Below are positions 1 to 7,937 of a stretch of 10,416 nucleotides of DNA, piece by piece. Source of the DNA: Echinostoma caproni (lineage: Eukaryota; Platyhelminthes; Trematoda; Plagiorchiida; Echinostomatidae); NCBI GenBank assembly GCA_900618425.1, contig UZAN01054473.1:5044-15459 (forward strand). The letters are read 5' to 3'. The position numbers and the translations under genes were made by a program. The notes beneath the pieces were generated by a model. It ran no database searches. It saw only the letters and a program-made list of their open reading frames with translations, and was not told the origin of the DNA. How positions within the stretch are numbered: the stretch's first letter is position 1; every line of letters begins with the position of its first letter.

Positions 1-248
1 TTCGGTTTCTGCGATTTTGGCAAAAGCGATTAGTATCATTTTCGTGTGGAACTGCTCTGGCGGTGCATGGTAGTGGAGTCATAGTAAAAGCCGGCTTTGA
101 GGGGGGATATTGAATATATTTTACTTCTTCCCACAATATTCCCAGTTTGTCATTCTCGGCCGCTTATTCACCGTATTTATTGATCAGACTTTTGATCCAC
201 AGTAGCTTTCATGTTTGATTATGACCCTTTTTGACTGTTTCTCCATAT

Positions 249-249
<1 letters not shown>
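1..249. other. unassigned DNA
   Basis: I see no coding similarity, RNA gene or element terminus here on either strand. It runs directly into the CA microsatellite on its right. Confidence 0.4.

Positions 250-310
<61 letters not shown>
250..310. repeat. (CA)n dinucleotide microsatellite
   Basis: This is an uninterrupted CA/TG tract of about 30 units (61 bases) with no internal substitutions. Perfect tracts of this length are typical of eukaryotic intergenic or intronic DNA and usually vary in length between individuals. Read on the minus strand it gives a Val-Cys repeat peptide, which is an artefact of the repeat and not a protein. Confidence 0.97.
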
Positions 311-313
<3 letters not shown>

Positions 314-502
314 ACCCCGACTGCCCGTGTCGAACTCTGATTGATTGCCAAATGACAGTTGCCCATCGAATCGTTGCCTAGACCGGGTGGGCCTTTGAGT
401 TTTATTGCCCTTTGTTTCAACACTTGCTTGTGATCTCCAAACGCATAGGACATTTGTACATTCAGTACCACAGTACCACTTTGAACAGAAAATTCAGATT
501 TG
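311..502. other. unassigned DNA
   Basis: No recognisable coding, RNA or element sequence. The open frame across this segment on the minus strand is the tail of the artefactual CA-repeat frame. Confidence 0.35.
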
Positions 503-748
503 TTAAATCCGTCTTCTGAGGCACGCGCCTAACTCAACTGGGCTAGGGTTCCCGACGTATCTAACAATGATATGATTTTCAGGAAGGGAGAAGCGGTCAA
601 TCAGAAGGCTGTCATAAAACACACAACGGGGAAAGTCAGGCGGTAATGGAGAGATTCGAACACACGTCCTCTGGGGTGAAAATTTGGTGACATTACCAAC
701 GCCCTGCAGTATAGAATTTACTTTCTGCTGTCTTCTGTCTATTTCCAT
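503..748 (-). repeat. candidate dispersed repeat (SINE-like) with an 81-codon frame
   Basis: On the minus strand, 81 codons from a Met at 748 are open. I recognise no domain. Within it (minus, near 652-664) is TGTTCGAATCT, matching 9 of 11 positions of the Pol III B-box GGTTCGANTCC. It sits in a context (GAGGACGTG before it) resembling the 3' half of a tRNA. The T-stem pairs only 3 of 5 positions and I find no convincing A-box, so a tRNA origin is weak. The plus-strand 11-mer TGGGCTAGGGT at 539-549 recurs at 6187-6197. The best guess is an old tRNA-derived repeat; a small real gene is less likely. Confidence 0.3.
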
Positions 749-1292
749 CCTACTCCAGCCATTGTATCCGTTTGCAAACTGCTGAAAACTCCCCAGTAGA
801 ACGCAGAAAGCGTTTCATCATTTGACTTGAAAGTGGGACTTTTGGACACTGTCTTATAGCATCACTTTGCACTTTGTGCACACCACATAAAGTTGCAGAA
901 CTTGTAAGCTTTTCAAGAGCGCTTTGCGCATTTTCCATACATTGAAAAGACAAACGATGTCACTAGTGCTCTAAATTGTAGTTTTTCTCCAGCTGCTCAT
1001 TGAATACAAATATTCTGGAAACGACTTAGTGCGTTCTTAAGTACATCATCTACGACTAAAACGACACACCTGAAGAACAACGTTGTTGGTTTCGAAAGAT
1101 TCGCTTAGATGGCCGTATACCGTTGCGCTAACAGCAGTACATGAGTACCATAAAGTCAGTAAGTTAATATACTTTTTCGAAAAAGCCAACCTATTAGATC
1201 TCCGCGATCAACCGAGTCGGAGGTTTCTTTTCGGTCTAGACACTGCGATGGTTGGTCGGCTGTGGGTGTGATGTAATTCGAGGACATGAAGC
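749..1292. other. unassigned DNA
   Basis: This stretch holds only short frames of about 60 codons (minus 750-953, plus 1083-1271), with no recognisable motif, no splice context I can defend and no repeat structure. It ends at the tail of the first RTE copy. It may be unique flanking DNA or an eroded repeat. Confidence 0.35.
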
Positions 1293-1312
1293 GACAGTTC
1301 AGGTCAGTTCAG
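1293..1312 (-). repeat. tandem 10-bp tail of RTE copy 1
   Basis: The last bases of the element on the minus strand are two imperfect 10-bp units, CTGAACTGAC and CTGAACTGTC. RTE elements typically end in a short simple repeat rather than poly(A), so this probably marks the 3' terminus. Copy 2 ends in ACTGAAACTG at the equivalent place. Confidence 0.6.
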
Positions 1313-1657
1313 TTTGTAACAGCATCAATCACGTACTTTCGTGCGCCGGTTTTGGTTGTTGTTTTTTGGCTGCCCAATGAACAGGAAAGGTTGAAAGTAG
1401 GATCAAAGAGAAAATTTGGAATTTCAATGGATTAATGTTGTAGAGAAACTGACACGATGCACGAAAGCTATATCAATCAGTGTCTCTAACCATCGGGTAT
1501 GATCACCCCGAGGTCCCCAGCCAGGGAACCTGTGACCTATAGACCTATGTGACCCAGACTCCTGGTCAGGGTTTTCATACCCTCGTGCCAGATCTTAGCT
1601 TGACCACCCTTAACTTCCTTCCACCTACTACCTGCCTCGGCGAACCTGACGCGACGC
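1293..1657 (-). mobile_element. RTE/SR2-like LINE, 3' end, copy 1 (dead)
   Basis: This is the extreme C-terminus and 3' UTR of an RTE-clade non-LTR retrotransposon, whose single polyprotein carries an AP endonuclease and a reverse transcriptase. On the minus strand from about 1657 the frame reads the family's post-RT tail: RR...F.EAGS.WKEVKGGQ, then KIWHEGMKTLTRSLGHIG. After a frameshift near 1540 it continues as PGWGPRGDH and RWLETL. The 3' UTR (about 1400-1312) clearly resembles that of copy 2 (5453-5660), for example GGCGCACGAAAGTAC and ACAAACTGAA, so the two belong to one family. The endonuclease, the RT and most of the protein are missing. The sequence upstream of 1657 (minus) is unrelated, as expected for 5' truncation. 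I found no convincing target-site duplication. Confidence 0.82.
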
Positions 1658-2169
1658 AAAAATGTGATCCAAATACACATAACCAGAATTGAAACCGGCT
1701 TACTTTTCAGAAGTCTAAGCATAACAAAGGTTTAAACTCTGGTGCTCATTGAAACTAAACTGATCCAACGGTGGTTTACTCAATCGTTGTGAGATCTTTT
1801 TGGAAATTGGAACAATCAGTGATTCGCTCCAAGATGACGGAATGCGGTCTTCCGACTAATATCGTGCAACAAGTCACTGATAGAACTGATGAGGTTATCA
1901 CACATAAACACACACAATATGAAAAAGCATCTGATCCTAATGCTTTTCCGCTATTCCGAGCACGAATGTAAGATGGTACTTCTGCGTCTACTAATAATGA
2001 TCACACGACACAGCCAGCGCACGGCGCTTCAGCGACAACAATGATAACCTGGAGAGAGCCAGGCCAGCTGAAGCGTTCAAAGCAATGCTGGGCTCAGCGT
2101 TACAGCCATTACTTCCCATTGTAAACCTTTCCCCCGATCTTATCGTGAATCATTTACCGACCTTCAATA
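1658..2169. other. unassigned DNA between LINE fragments
   Basis: There is a 66-codon open frame on the plus strand at 1771-1971 and nothing else of note. Neither it nor the minus strand gives a domain I recognise. Because it lies directly 5' of a truncated CR1-type LINE it could be pre-insertion flanking DNA or very eroded LINE sequence. Confidence 0.35.
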
Positions 2170-2402
2170 TTGGTTCGAGTTAATGGTTTTCCGTCGGGAC
2201 CGTTTGAGGCTGTCCGTGGAGATGACCAAGGATCCGTACTCAGTCCATCTCCTTGTCTAGTATTCATAAACGACTTATCAGATGTCCTTGGAGAAAAGGC
2301 ATTATAATTCGATGGTGACACCAAAATATGGAGGACGGTAAAATGTTATGAAGATTACAGGAAACTCTCGACGCAGCTTATCGATGGTCCATCACTAATG
2401 AC
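2170..2402 (+). pseudogene. CR1/Jockey-type LINE reverse transcriptase, 5' piece of the split host element
   Basis: From about 2170 the plus strand reads the RT palm: RVNGF, then a QGSVLSP block, then LVFINDLSDVLGEKAL, a TAA stop at 2305-2307, then FDGD (2308-2319) and TKIWRTVKCYEDYRKLSTQL. In the family the FDGD position is [FY]ADD, so Ala became Asp and the first catalytic Asp became Gly, each explicable by one base change. A one-base shift then gives WSITN at 2385-2399. Reading stops at about 2402, where a second LINE begins, and resumes at 3745. The RT fingers and endonuclease are absent, consistent with 5' truncation. Confidence 0.72.
2395..2402 (+). repeat. candidate target-site duplication, left copy (CTAATGAC)
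   Basis: CTAATGAC here matches CTAACGAC at 3737-3744 at 7 of 8 positions. The two copies lie exactly where the outer LINE stops and resumes. One mismatch and short length mean chance is not excluded, and CR1 elements often leave no clear duplication. Confidence 0.4.
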
Positions 2403-3675
2403 ATCGACCAGTCAGCTTTACTAGCTTTGTGGGTAAAGTAATGGAGCGAGTGGTGGCTGCATGGCTTCGGCAGCATTTGGTGTGCCACGGTCACCTGTGC
2501 CACCGACAACACGGTTTCCGGCCGGGTCTCTCATGCCTCTCAAACCTGCTACTTGCACGTGAATGCTGGACCGAGGACAAGGCCAAAGGACACGAAACGG
2601 ACATCATCCTCGTGGACTTCAGCAAGGCCTTCGACAAGGTGCCGTAAGACCTCCTTCTGCGAAAGCTGTCCAACCTAGGCGTAGGTGTGGTCATGCGGAA
2701 TTGGCTGCGAGACTTCCTCATCGATCGGAAATTCTGCGTCCGTGTTGGCCAATCGCTCTCTGCGTGGCATTCCGTTCCCAGTAGAGTCCCCCAAGGCTCG
2801 GTTCTTGGTCCACTGCTCTTTGTGGTATATGTGAACGACCTGCCCGATCAACTGTGCAGCCCATTCCTCATGTATGCGGATGACATCAAAATCTGGCGTA
2901 CAATCAAGGATCCGAATGATCGAATTTCTCTGCAAGCGAAGTTGAACAACCTGACTCAGTGGGCGGATACCTGGGCTCTTCCAGTCAGTACAACAGTGTG
3001 CTCACCCGTACTTGGGGCGTGCTGACTCAGAGGTAGTCTACAATTTCCAGNCGCAAACATCAAGCGAACGAGACCTGGTTGTTATGGTTACGTCATCACT
3101 AAAGACCCGAGAAAACACCGATCGGGTCTGTGCTAGCGCATGGAGCATTCTGGGGCCTATTCGGCGGTCTTTCAACCAGCTCACGATGGACGCTTTCAGG
3201 CTTCTGTACGCTTCCCATGTCAGACCAAGACTTGAGTATGGTGGTGCGGCGACATACCCCTGCACGGCCGGTGAACTGGTTAAGTTGGGGCGTGTACAAC
3301 GTGCTGCCACTAGACACGTTGTTGGACTGCGCAGGACCAGCTATGAAGGTCGTCTACAGGCTACTGGTCTGTTCCCAATTGCGTATTGACGCCTTAAGGG
3401 AGATCTCATCTGCCTGAGGAAGATCCTGAGAGGTGATATGGGCCCGGAGCTGCAACAGTACTTCCCTTTACGGACAGAGCACCGCACGCTGGGGCACTCT
3501 CACGTTGCGGAAACTTCAGTCAGTTGGTCTTCCGCTAGTCTACCGACTGTCGCGTAGGTCAACAACACTCTGGAATTCCCTTCCGGCGATTGTCGTGGAA
3601 GAGAAGACAGACGCTACTTTCAAACGGCGTCTGGATGAGCACCTGAAAAGGCTATGGAGGAACGAACACTTGTGA
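2403..3675 (+). pseudogene. reverse transcriptase ORF of the inner CR1/Jockey LINE (broken)
   Basis: The protein would copy the element's RNA at a nicked genomic target. Frame 1 (2403-about 3000) holds HGFRPGLSC, the first catalytic block ILVDFSKAFDKVP, a TAA at 2645-2647, the PQGSVLGPLLF block and an intact YADD at 2873-2884. A frameshift at about 2995-3005 leads to a second frame with HPYLGRAD, ERDLVVMVTSSLKT and LYASHVRPRLEYG, then a TGA at 3387-3389 replacing an expected Arg and continuing with RLKGDLICLRKILRGDMGPE. A second frameshift near 3490 leads to a third frame with the C-terminal motif LWNSLPAIVVEEKT, ending in TGA at 3673-3675. The base at 3051 is N. Two stops and two frameshifts make it inactive, although the catalytic YADD survives. 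Confidence 0.85.
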
Positions 3676-3736
3676 TCGAACCTTCGACCCAGTGGTGATG
3701 GGGCCTACACGGGCACCCTGCCCTCTGCCCTCAATC
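2403..3736 (+). mobile_element. CR1/Jockey-superfamily LINE (SR1/Pido/Perere-like), 5'-truncated, nested insertion
   Basis: This 5'-truncated non-LTR retrotransposon begins inside the RT at the HRPVSFTSFVGKVMERVV block (from about 2402) and ends after a short 3' UTR (3676-3736). It lies within the outer LINE represented at 2170-2402 and 3745-4551. Both elements are CR1/Jockey-like but clearly different: they share RT layout and the C-terminal WNSLP motif, with otherwise divergent protein. The endonuclease and N-terminal parts are missing. Confidence 0.75.
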
Positions 3737-3744
3737 CTAACGAC
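3737..3744 (+). repeat. candidate target-site duplication, right copy (CTAACGAC)
   Basis: Partner of 2395-2402, with one mismatch. The outer LINE frame resumes immediately after it with GAATTCAATGTTG (Glu-Phe-Asn-Val). Confidence 0.4.
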
Positions 3745-4551
3745 TGAATTCAATGTTGAAAAATGTAAGGTTGTATCGCTGCGCCACAGGGGTCGCTTTC
3801 CTTACTAGGAACTCAGCCAATGCCGCGTTCTCAAAACAAAAAGGACCTGGGAGTTATCGTTCGTGAGGACTTAGGATGTTTCACACATTGCGCAAAAGCG
3901 TTTCCAAAGGCTATAATACACGTTGGATTGCTAAAACGTGTTTTTGGATTACTTGAAATAGATCTATTGCCCCGTTTATTATCAGCTTGCATTAGACCAC
4001 ACACCGAGTTTGCTATACACGCTTGGAATCCATGGCCGATTCGCGACCAAAAGGCACTTGAACGTCCACAGAGAACAGCAATCAAAATGGACACATGGTT
4101 ACAGTCTAAGACCTACGGTGAAAGGCTGCGAATTCTTGGACTCTATTCGTCTGAATACCGTCGAATACGGGGAGACATGATCCTCGTTTATCACAGGAAC
4201 CTAACCACCCGTGTAGAACTCTACTAACACTATCCAGGAATGGTTACCTCTGAGGAGATCCGTTTAAAATTCTGCTCGAAAAGAACCGGCTAGACTGCAG
4301 GCGTCATTCATTCAGTCTGAGTTTGTAACACCTGGAACTCTCTTCCACCTCAAGTTCTTCGTGCATCAACCATCGATTCATTCAAGTCACGACTGGATGA
4401 AGCATTGAATCGCAACTTTTCAGTACCCGTGAGTGAACGCCAGAATTTGCTATTCAATAGTACTATCAACCGAACCCAGTGTGTACAGACCCTATGGGAT
4501 TCACTAAGCACCAGCTTTGTAATTTACCCATAATAAAAATTTGAATTTGAG
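3745..4551 (+). pseudogene. CR1/Jockey-type LINE reverse transcriptase, 3' piece of the split host element, with 3' end
   Basis: The outer LINE resumes with EFNVEKCKVVSLRH (3746 on), the conserved F-N-x-x-K-C block that normally follows a W-S-x-x-W segment about eight residues earlier; WSITN lies just before the inner insertion. After a frameshift near 3806 it reads KKDLGVIVREDL, LLSACIRPHTEFAIHAWNPW and YGERLRILGLYSSEYRRIRGD, then stops at 4225-4227 and 4291-4293. After a further local shift comes the C-terminal VCNTWNSLPPQVLRAST, DSFKSRLDEALNR and a natural-looking TAA at 4531-4533. The element closes with an AATAAA overlapping the stop and a short AATTTG-AATTTG tail. It is inactive, and broken independently of the inner LINE. 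Confidence 0.82.
4532..4537 (+). promoter_or_regulatory. AATAAA polyadenylation-signal-like hexamer at LINE 3' end
   Basis: AATAAA overlaps the second base of the terminal TAA of the outer LINE and is followed by AAATTTGAATTTGAG, a 2-unit AATTTG tail. The placement at the element's end makes it plausible as its own 3'-end signal or as part of its simple-repeat tail. This is inferred from position only. Confidence 0.3.
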
Positions 4552-4569
4552 TAGGAATTGTCCCTCAGG

Positions 4570-5290
4570 CAGCAGCTACGTCTACTGCAACAGCTGTTGT
4601 TGCTCACCCGTTTCCACGACCCATTTTGTGGCTGGTGTCGAGAATTGTGTCTGGAGTTGGCACTGGGCAAAAACAGACAGAGTTGTGCGCGGAAAGAAGT
4701 TGATCGCTGCTATCCGTTCACTGGTAGGGTGAAGCACACTAGCCGATTGGAAAAGCTTCCGAAGCGCTAAGTTAAAAAAAATCCTCACGTTAAAATCACC
4801 TGCAAGCTTCGGATCAACCGAAAGAGTTTGGTCAGTTTGTCGTAGAAATGTTCCTATTGTGTATGGGAATGGCAGTTAGTCGATGCAGATACTAAGGTGA
4901 TGACCAAACACTCTTCAGTGTTGCTTAACTTCCGGACGTTGACTGACCAGTTGAATCACGCCGTACATAAGTGACTATAGACAAGGATTCAATCGATAAG
5001 TGAAGCCCTGGCCTTGTTATTGAGTACAATTTCTACTCCGTACAGACGTATTGGACGGGATTTGTCGTCAACTGGTGTGCGGAGGAGGTACCCCGAGGAC
5101 AGACTCGGTGCACTCGGATGGCTTATGCTACTATGATCCCGAATTTGTGTATCCGACATACGGGAACATCGATCGCTAGAAGAACCGTTGTACACGCTCG
5201 TTGATCAACGTAGATCATAGTCCCGGGGTTGAAGACCCCTAGATCCAGAGATGGATTCAGAATCCGCAATCTATTGCGCGGCAAATCACT
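4570..5290 (-). pseudogene. RTE/SR2-like LINE AP-endonuclease domain (heavily degraded)
   Basis: Read on the minus strand from about 5290, this follows the order of an RTE apurinic-like endonuclease, the enzyme that nicks target DNA. The blocks are NRLRIL near the N-terminus, QRACTTVLLAIDV (about 5200-5170), SDTQIRD at 5156-5136 where the family has SET[RQ]IQD, YLLRTPVDDKSRPIRLYGVE, VLNNKARASLID (to about 4989), HLCTA-stop-FN (about 4970-4950), a degraded YAPTN block reading SASTN, EHFYDKLTKLFRLIRS (about 4855-4808), and AGDFN at 4803-4789. The catalytic Glu of SET is Asp. Frameshifts lie near 5170 and 4805, with stops at 4988-4986, about 4955 and about 4872. The part after AGDFN matches poorly. 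A cysteine-rich frame on the other strand is only its shadow. Confidence 0.68.
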
Positions 5291-5442
5291 TACAGCAGTA
5301 TGTAGGAACAATCTTCGGCGAGCGACGACCAAATTGCTAAAGGGACTGTTATAGATCGCATGAAGGGGCAAAGGTGGGAGGTATGGGTATGGAAGACAGA
5401 ACTGAACAACGGTTGGGATGTCTGAGCAGTAGCCCAGGTATC
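5291..5442. other. unassigned DNA between endonuclease fragment and RTE copy 2
   Basis: This short stretch lies upstream (minus) of the endonuclease block. It may hold the eroded N-terminus of that RTE protein, but I cannot support this. Before RTE copy 2 inserted, it was continuous with the DNA now starting at 6099. Confidence 0.35.
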
Positions 5443-5452
5443 GCTACTCACC
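5443..5452 (+). repeat. target-site duplication GCTACTCACC, left copy
   Basis: GCTACTCACC is identical to 6089-6098 and sits directly against the 3' end of RTE copy 2, whose tail on the minus strand reads ACAAACTGAAACTG. The other copy sits exactly where protein similarity to the element ends, which makes this a genuine insertion footprint. Confidence 0.8.
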
Positions 5453-6088
5453 AGTTTCAGTTTGTTTTTACAACCATTAACCATGTACTTTCGTGCGCCC
5501 GTTTGGTTGCTGTCTTTTGGTTGCCCATTTGGATAAAAGAGTGAAATGAAAATTGGAATGTCGAAGAAAATTCAAGCGGAAGGTCGGGAATTCATATAGA
5601 GTGGTGTTAGGAGAATAACGAGTGGATGCACGAGCGCCACTATTTGCGACAACTCAGTGTAGCTAACCATCGGTGACCATCATCCCGAGGTCCTCGCCAG
5701 GGAGCCTAACGGGGCCTATGTGACCTAGTCTCCTGGTTAGGATTTTCATACCCTCATCCCAGGTCTTAGTTTGACCACCCTTTACCTTTTTCCAATCGCT
5801 ACCAGCCTTGGCAAACATCGTTCGCCGCGGCAACCTATCTGGCGACATACGTAACACGTCCCGACCAGCGTAATCTATGGAGGTCGATCACTTGCTCTCG
5901 TGGCCGACCGCGACTGCCTAAAACTCTACGCCTAACCTCAGCATTGCTAGTCCGGTTACCCCACCAGATTCGTGCAATGCGTTGTAGACAGCGGTGCTCG
6001 AACACCGAAAATCTATTTTTATCCTGTTCCCTTAGTGGCCAAGTCTCTGCACCGTAGAGCAGGAATGGCCGAACTGCTGCAGCATACA
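5453..6088 (-). mobile_element. RTE/SR2-like LINE, 5'-truncated 3' end, copy 2, with target-site duplication
   Basis: About 636 bp of an RTE-clade LINE holding the end of the RT polyprotein and the 3' UTR. From 6088 (minus) it reads AAAVRPFLLYGAETWPLR, FSVFEHRCLQRIARIWWGN, SNAEVRRRVLG and IDLHRLRW, open to about 5858. A shift at about 5850 follows inside the usual RWLGHVLRM block, then RMSPDRLPRRTMFAKAGSDW, KKVKGGQTKTWDEGMKILTR and LGHIG. A second shift lies near 5690, after which the family's GPRDDGHRWL block appears in another frame. The 3' UTR (about 5650-5453) resembles that of copy 1. A perfect 10-bp GCTACTCACC duplication flanks it. With only two frameshifts seen and an intact duplication it looks younger than its neighbours. 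The truncation removes the endonuclease and catalytic RT core. Confidence 0.88.
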
Positions 6089-6098
6089 GCTACTCACC
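6089..6098 (+). repeat. target-site duplication GCTACTCACC, right copy
   Basis: Identical to 5443-5452. It lies at the truncated 5' end of RTE copy 2, within one base of where the RT-tail reading begins on the minus strand. Confidence 0.8.
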
Positions 6099-7229
6099 CA
6101 GATCGGTTCAATCGGTAGCGCGCTCCTGATTTCCCTGCGCGACAACCGAAGGATTATGGTTTGCGTATGCATTAGAGTTTGATGGATGGGCTAGGGTGAC
6201 CAGCCACCAAGCAGGTGAAGGATTACGGTTCTCAACAAAAACCCTAAGTGCCGACAGGAACCTAGTTGCAAGGCAGCGAATTAGGCGAACTGGTGGCCCA
6301 TTTGCTTGGACTGATTATTCATTTATCACACTTTACCGATTGACATCAATCAGAGTCGAACCCCCAAACCGGAGGACCGGAAGCTGGACTTTGTCTGACC
6401 TTTCAACTATGATACAATCCTGTGTAGCTCGCTGGGGCACAAGGCACCATATCACCTCAAAGGGCTGGCGCTTTGCGATGCCTAAAACAACAATGATGCA
6501 CTTTACGGAAAACGATCATACAACGACACAGGAAAACATGAAACCCATTCGTCTCATTACTATCTACCTGCAATGTGTTTGTGTCCCAAACACGGATTCG
6601 CTTGTCCACAGAGGCAGAGAGAAATAGACCAGAATCAACCGGATACCATTGTAAACAAATAAGTGGACTGAAATCTCTTGAGTTGGAGGGAACTCCATTG
6701 CGTTGGGAATGTGCGCATACTTGGGAAACGCAGGGATAAGTGTATTGCCCGGAATGGGACAGTGTATTTGCAATCTCTGTATTATGTATAAAAATTGCAC
6801 CCGTATTGAAACCTGAAAGTAAACTATTATTCTAGTAAGATCGAAAATAATGTTCGGAATTACTATCGAGATTCGACCGGGTCTAGGCACATATCTCGTA
6901 AAGGACCCAGAGAAGCAAAATCAAAGCCGACTCCATAATCCACGTCCAAATCCAACATCCGCGGGACAAGGAGGGATGATCGGTAGGATTGAATACACCC
7001 ATTGATCTCGTGAAGCAAAACGCCTTTGGGTGGCATGATTGGAGGATTGGTTAGCTCATGATAGACAGTTCCGTGCTGAGCAATAGCGGCTAAAAGAGAG
7101 GGAGAAGTAAATGAGGATGGAACAGTTTCATAGCCACCTCAAACATGCTTAATTGTGACAGTTTTAATCGTCATGTTTAACTCATGTGGATACAACCTTG
7201 ACCGTTGAATTTTAATCACTCAAAAATTT
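6099..7229. other. unassigned region of about 1.1 kb
   Basis: The longest frames are 143 codons on the plus strand (6196-6627) and 108 codons on the minus strand (6564-6890). Neither shows a domain, signal peptide or family motif I recognise. There is a 5-bp CGCGC/GCGCG hairpin at 6119-6141 with a 13-base loop, the 11-mer TGGGCTAGGGT at 6187-6197 shared with 539-549, and a Pol III box pair listed separately. The position upstream (minus) of an RTE endonuclease fragment would fit a LINE 5' region, but nothing in the sequence confirms that. Confidence 0.35.
6352..6409 (-). promoter_or_regulatory. Pol III A-box/B-box pair (SINE or tRNA-like candidate)
   Basis: On the minus strand TAGTTGAAAGG (6409-6399) fits the degenerate A-box TRGYNNARNNG at all positions. 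GGTTCGACTCT (6362-6352) fits the B-box GGTTCGANTCC at 10 of 11. They are 36 bases apart, within the usual tRNA-gene range. I could not fold a cloverleaf: the T-stem around TTCGACT does not pair. It is therefore at most a tRNA-derived SINE head, and the A-box consensus is loose enough for chance. Confidence 0.3.
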
Positions 7230-7907
7230 CTTGCGTTTCAACCCAGTTGTAAATGAAGCAGCCTGGTTAGCATTAGGCCAGCTGAACTGTTCGCTGAAGT
7301 ATTCTGCCCAGCGATCAAGCTGTTGATCCCTATTGTGAATAGGTTGTCCTCTCTTATCGCAGACTGTTTCACCAACTGCAGTTCGCCGACCTCCCGTATT
7401 GCGTATCAGTCGGAACAGTCTTTGACTATTCCCTGATGCAGCCGCTACTTCCATTTACTAGCTATTGTTACCCACCAGTTCTCACCGTCCTTCTTGAGGC
7501 TCTTCGTGAGCTGACGTTTTAGATGCCACCTAACTCTATCTGGATCCCGGCAGGTCGGGATTTGTCGTCTTTTTCTCCAGCAAAACTACTGACGCCCGAG
7601 ATATCCTATACATCCGACGGGTTTGAGGCTCAGACCCACAAGCAACATTTGTTGCGCAATGCATTGCTCGTCTAATCTGATCCCACTGCTCATCTACATC
7701 ACCATGTTGAGGTGTGCTTAGCTCACGCACTAGCTGTGATTCATAGCGTACCCGAACTGCTGGAACCGATAGTCGATGATGAGCTGTACGAGCTTGCTGA
7801 ATTCGTCGCCGGCCAGTCAGTCGAAGAGTGAACTGCATTAAAACTAATACATGGTCAGACTCAACTGCAGGTGGTCCAATAGGACCTGCAATTTTGCACT
7901 GAGCCAC
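7230..7907 (-). pseudogene. RTE-like LINE: end of endonuclease and pre-RT linker (broken)
   Basis: On the minus strand from about 7907 the frame holds the last endonuclease motif SDH (7859-7851) in ESDHVLVLMQF. The RTE linker follows: VPAVRVRYESQLVREL, DVDEQWDQIRRAMHCATNV and VVLLEKKTTNP. After a shift near 7545 it reads DPDRVRWHLKRQLTKSLKKD and GENWWV. After another shift near 7457 it reads MEVAAASGNSQRLFRLIRNT, VGETVCDKRGQPIHN and RWAEYFSEQFSWP. Similarity fades by about 7230, before the RT starts. The endonuclease N-terminus, the RT and the 3' end are absent. The linker differs clearly from that at 9700-9850, so this is a different RTE subfamily. Confidence 0.8.
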
Positions 7908-7937
7908 ACCAATGCCAACTTACTGTTATGTGTGCAG

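Noticed and set aside
184..471. Minus-strand 95-codon frame with a Val-Cys repeat
   Set aside because: It is a translation of the CA microsatellite, with no conserved sequence outside the repeat.
1291..1655. GCGAC at both ends of RTE copy 1 as a target-site duplication
   Set aside because: Only 5 bases, and the right copy appears to lie inside coding sequence of the element.
4541..4788. Cysteine-rich plus-strand frames that looked like a RING/B-box type zinc finger
   Set aside because: They lie antisense to the RTE endonuclose AGDFN region, cysteine spacing fits no finger, and stops interrupt the reading.
6099..6160. tRNA-like GGTTCAATCGGTAGCGCGCTC on the plus strand
   Set aside because: It resembles a tRNA D-arm, but the D-stem does not pair, the CGCGC/GCGCG stem has a 13-base loop and no T-arm follows at the right distance.
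6196..6890. 143-codon plus and 108-codon minus frames as genes
   Set aside because: No motif, no codon or homology support; lengths are within what open frames reach by chance in such DNA.
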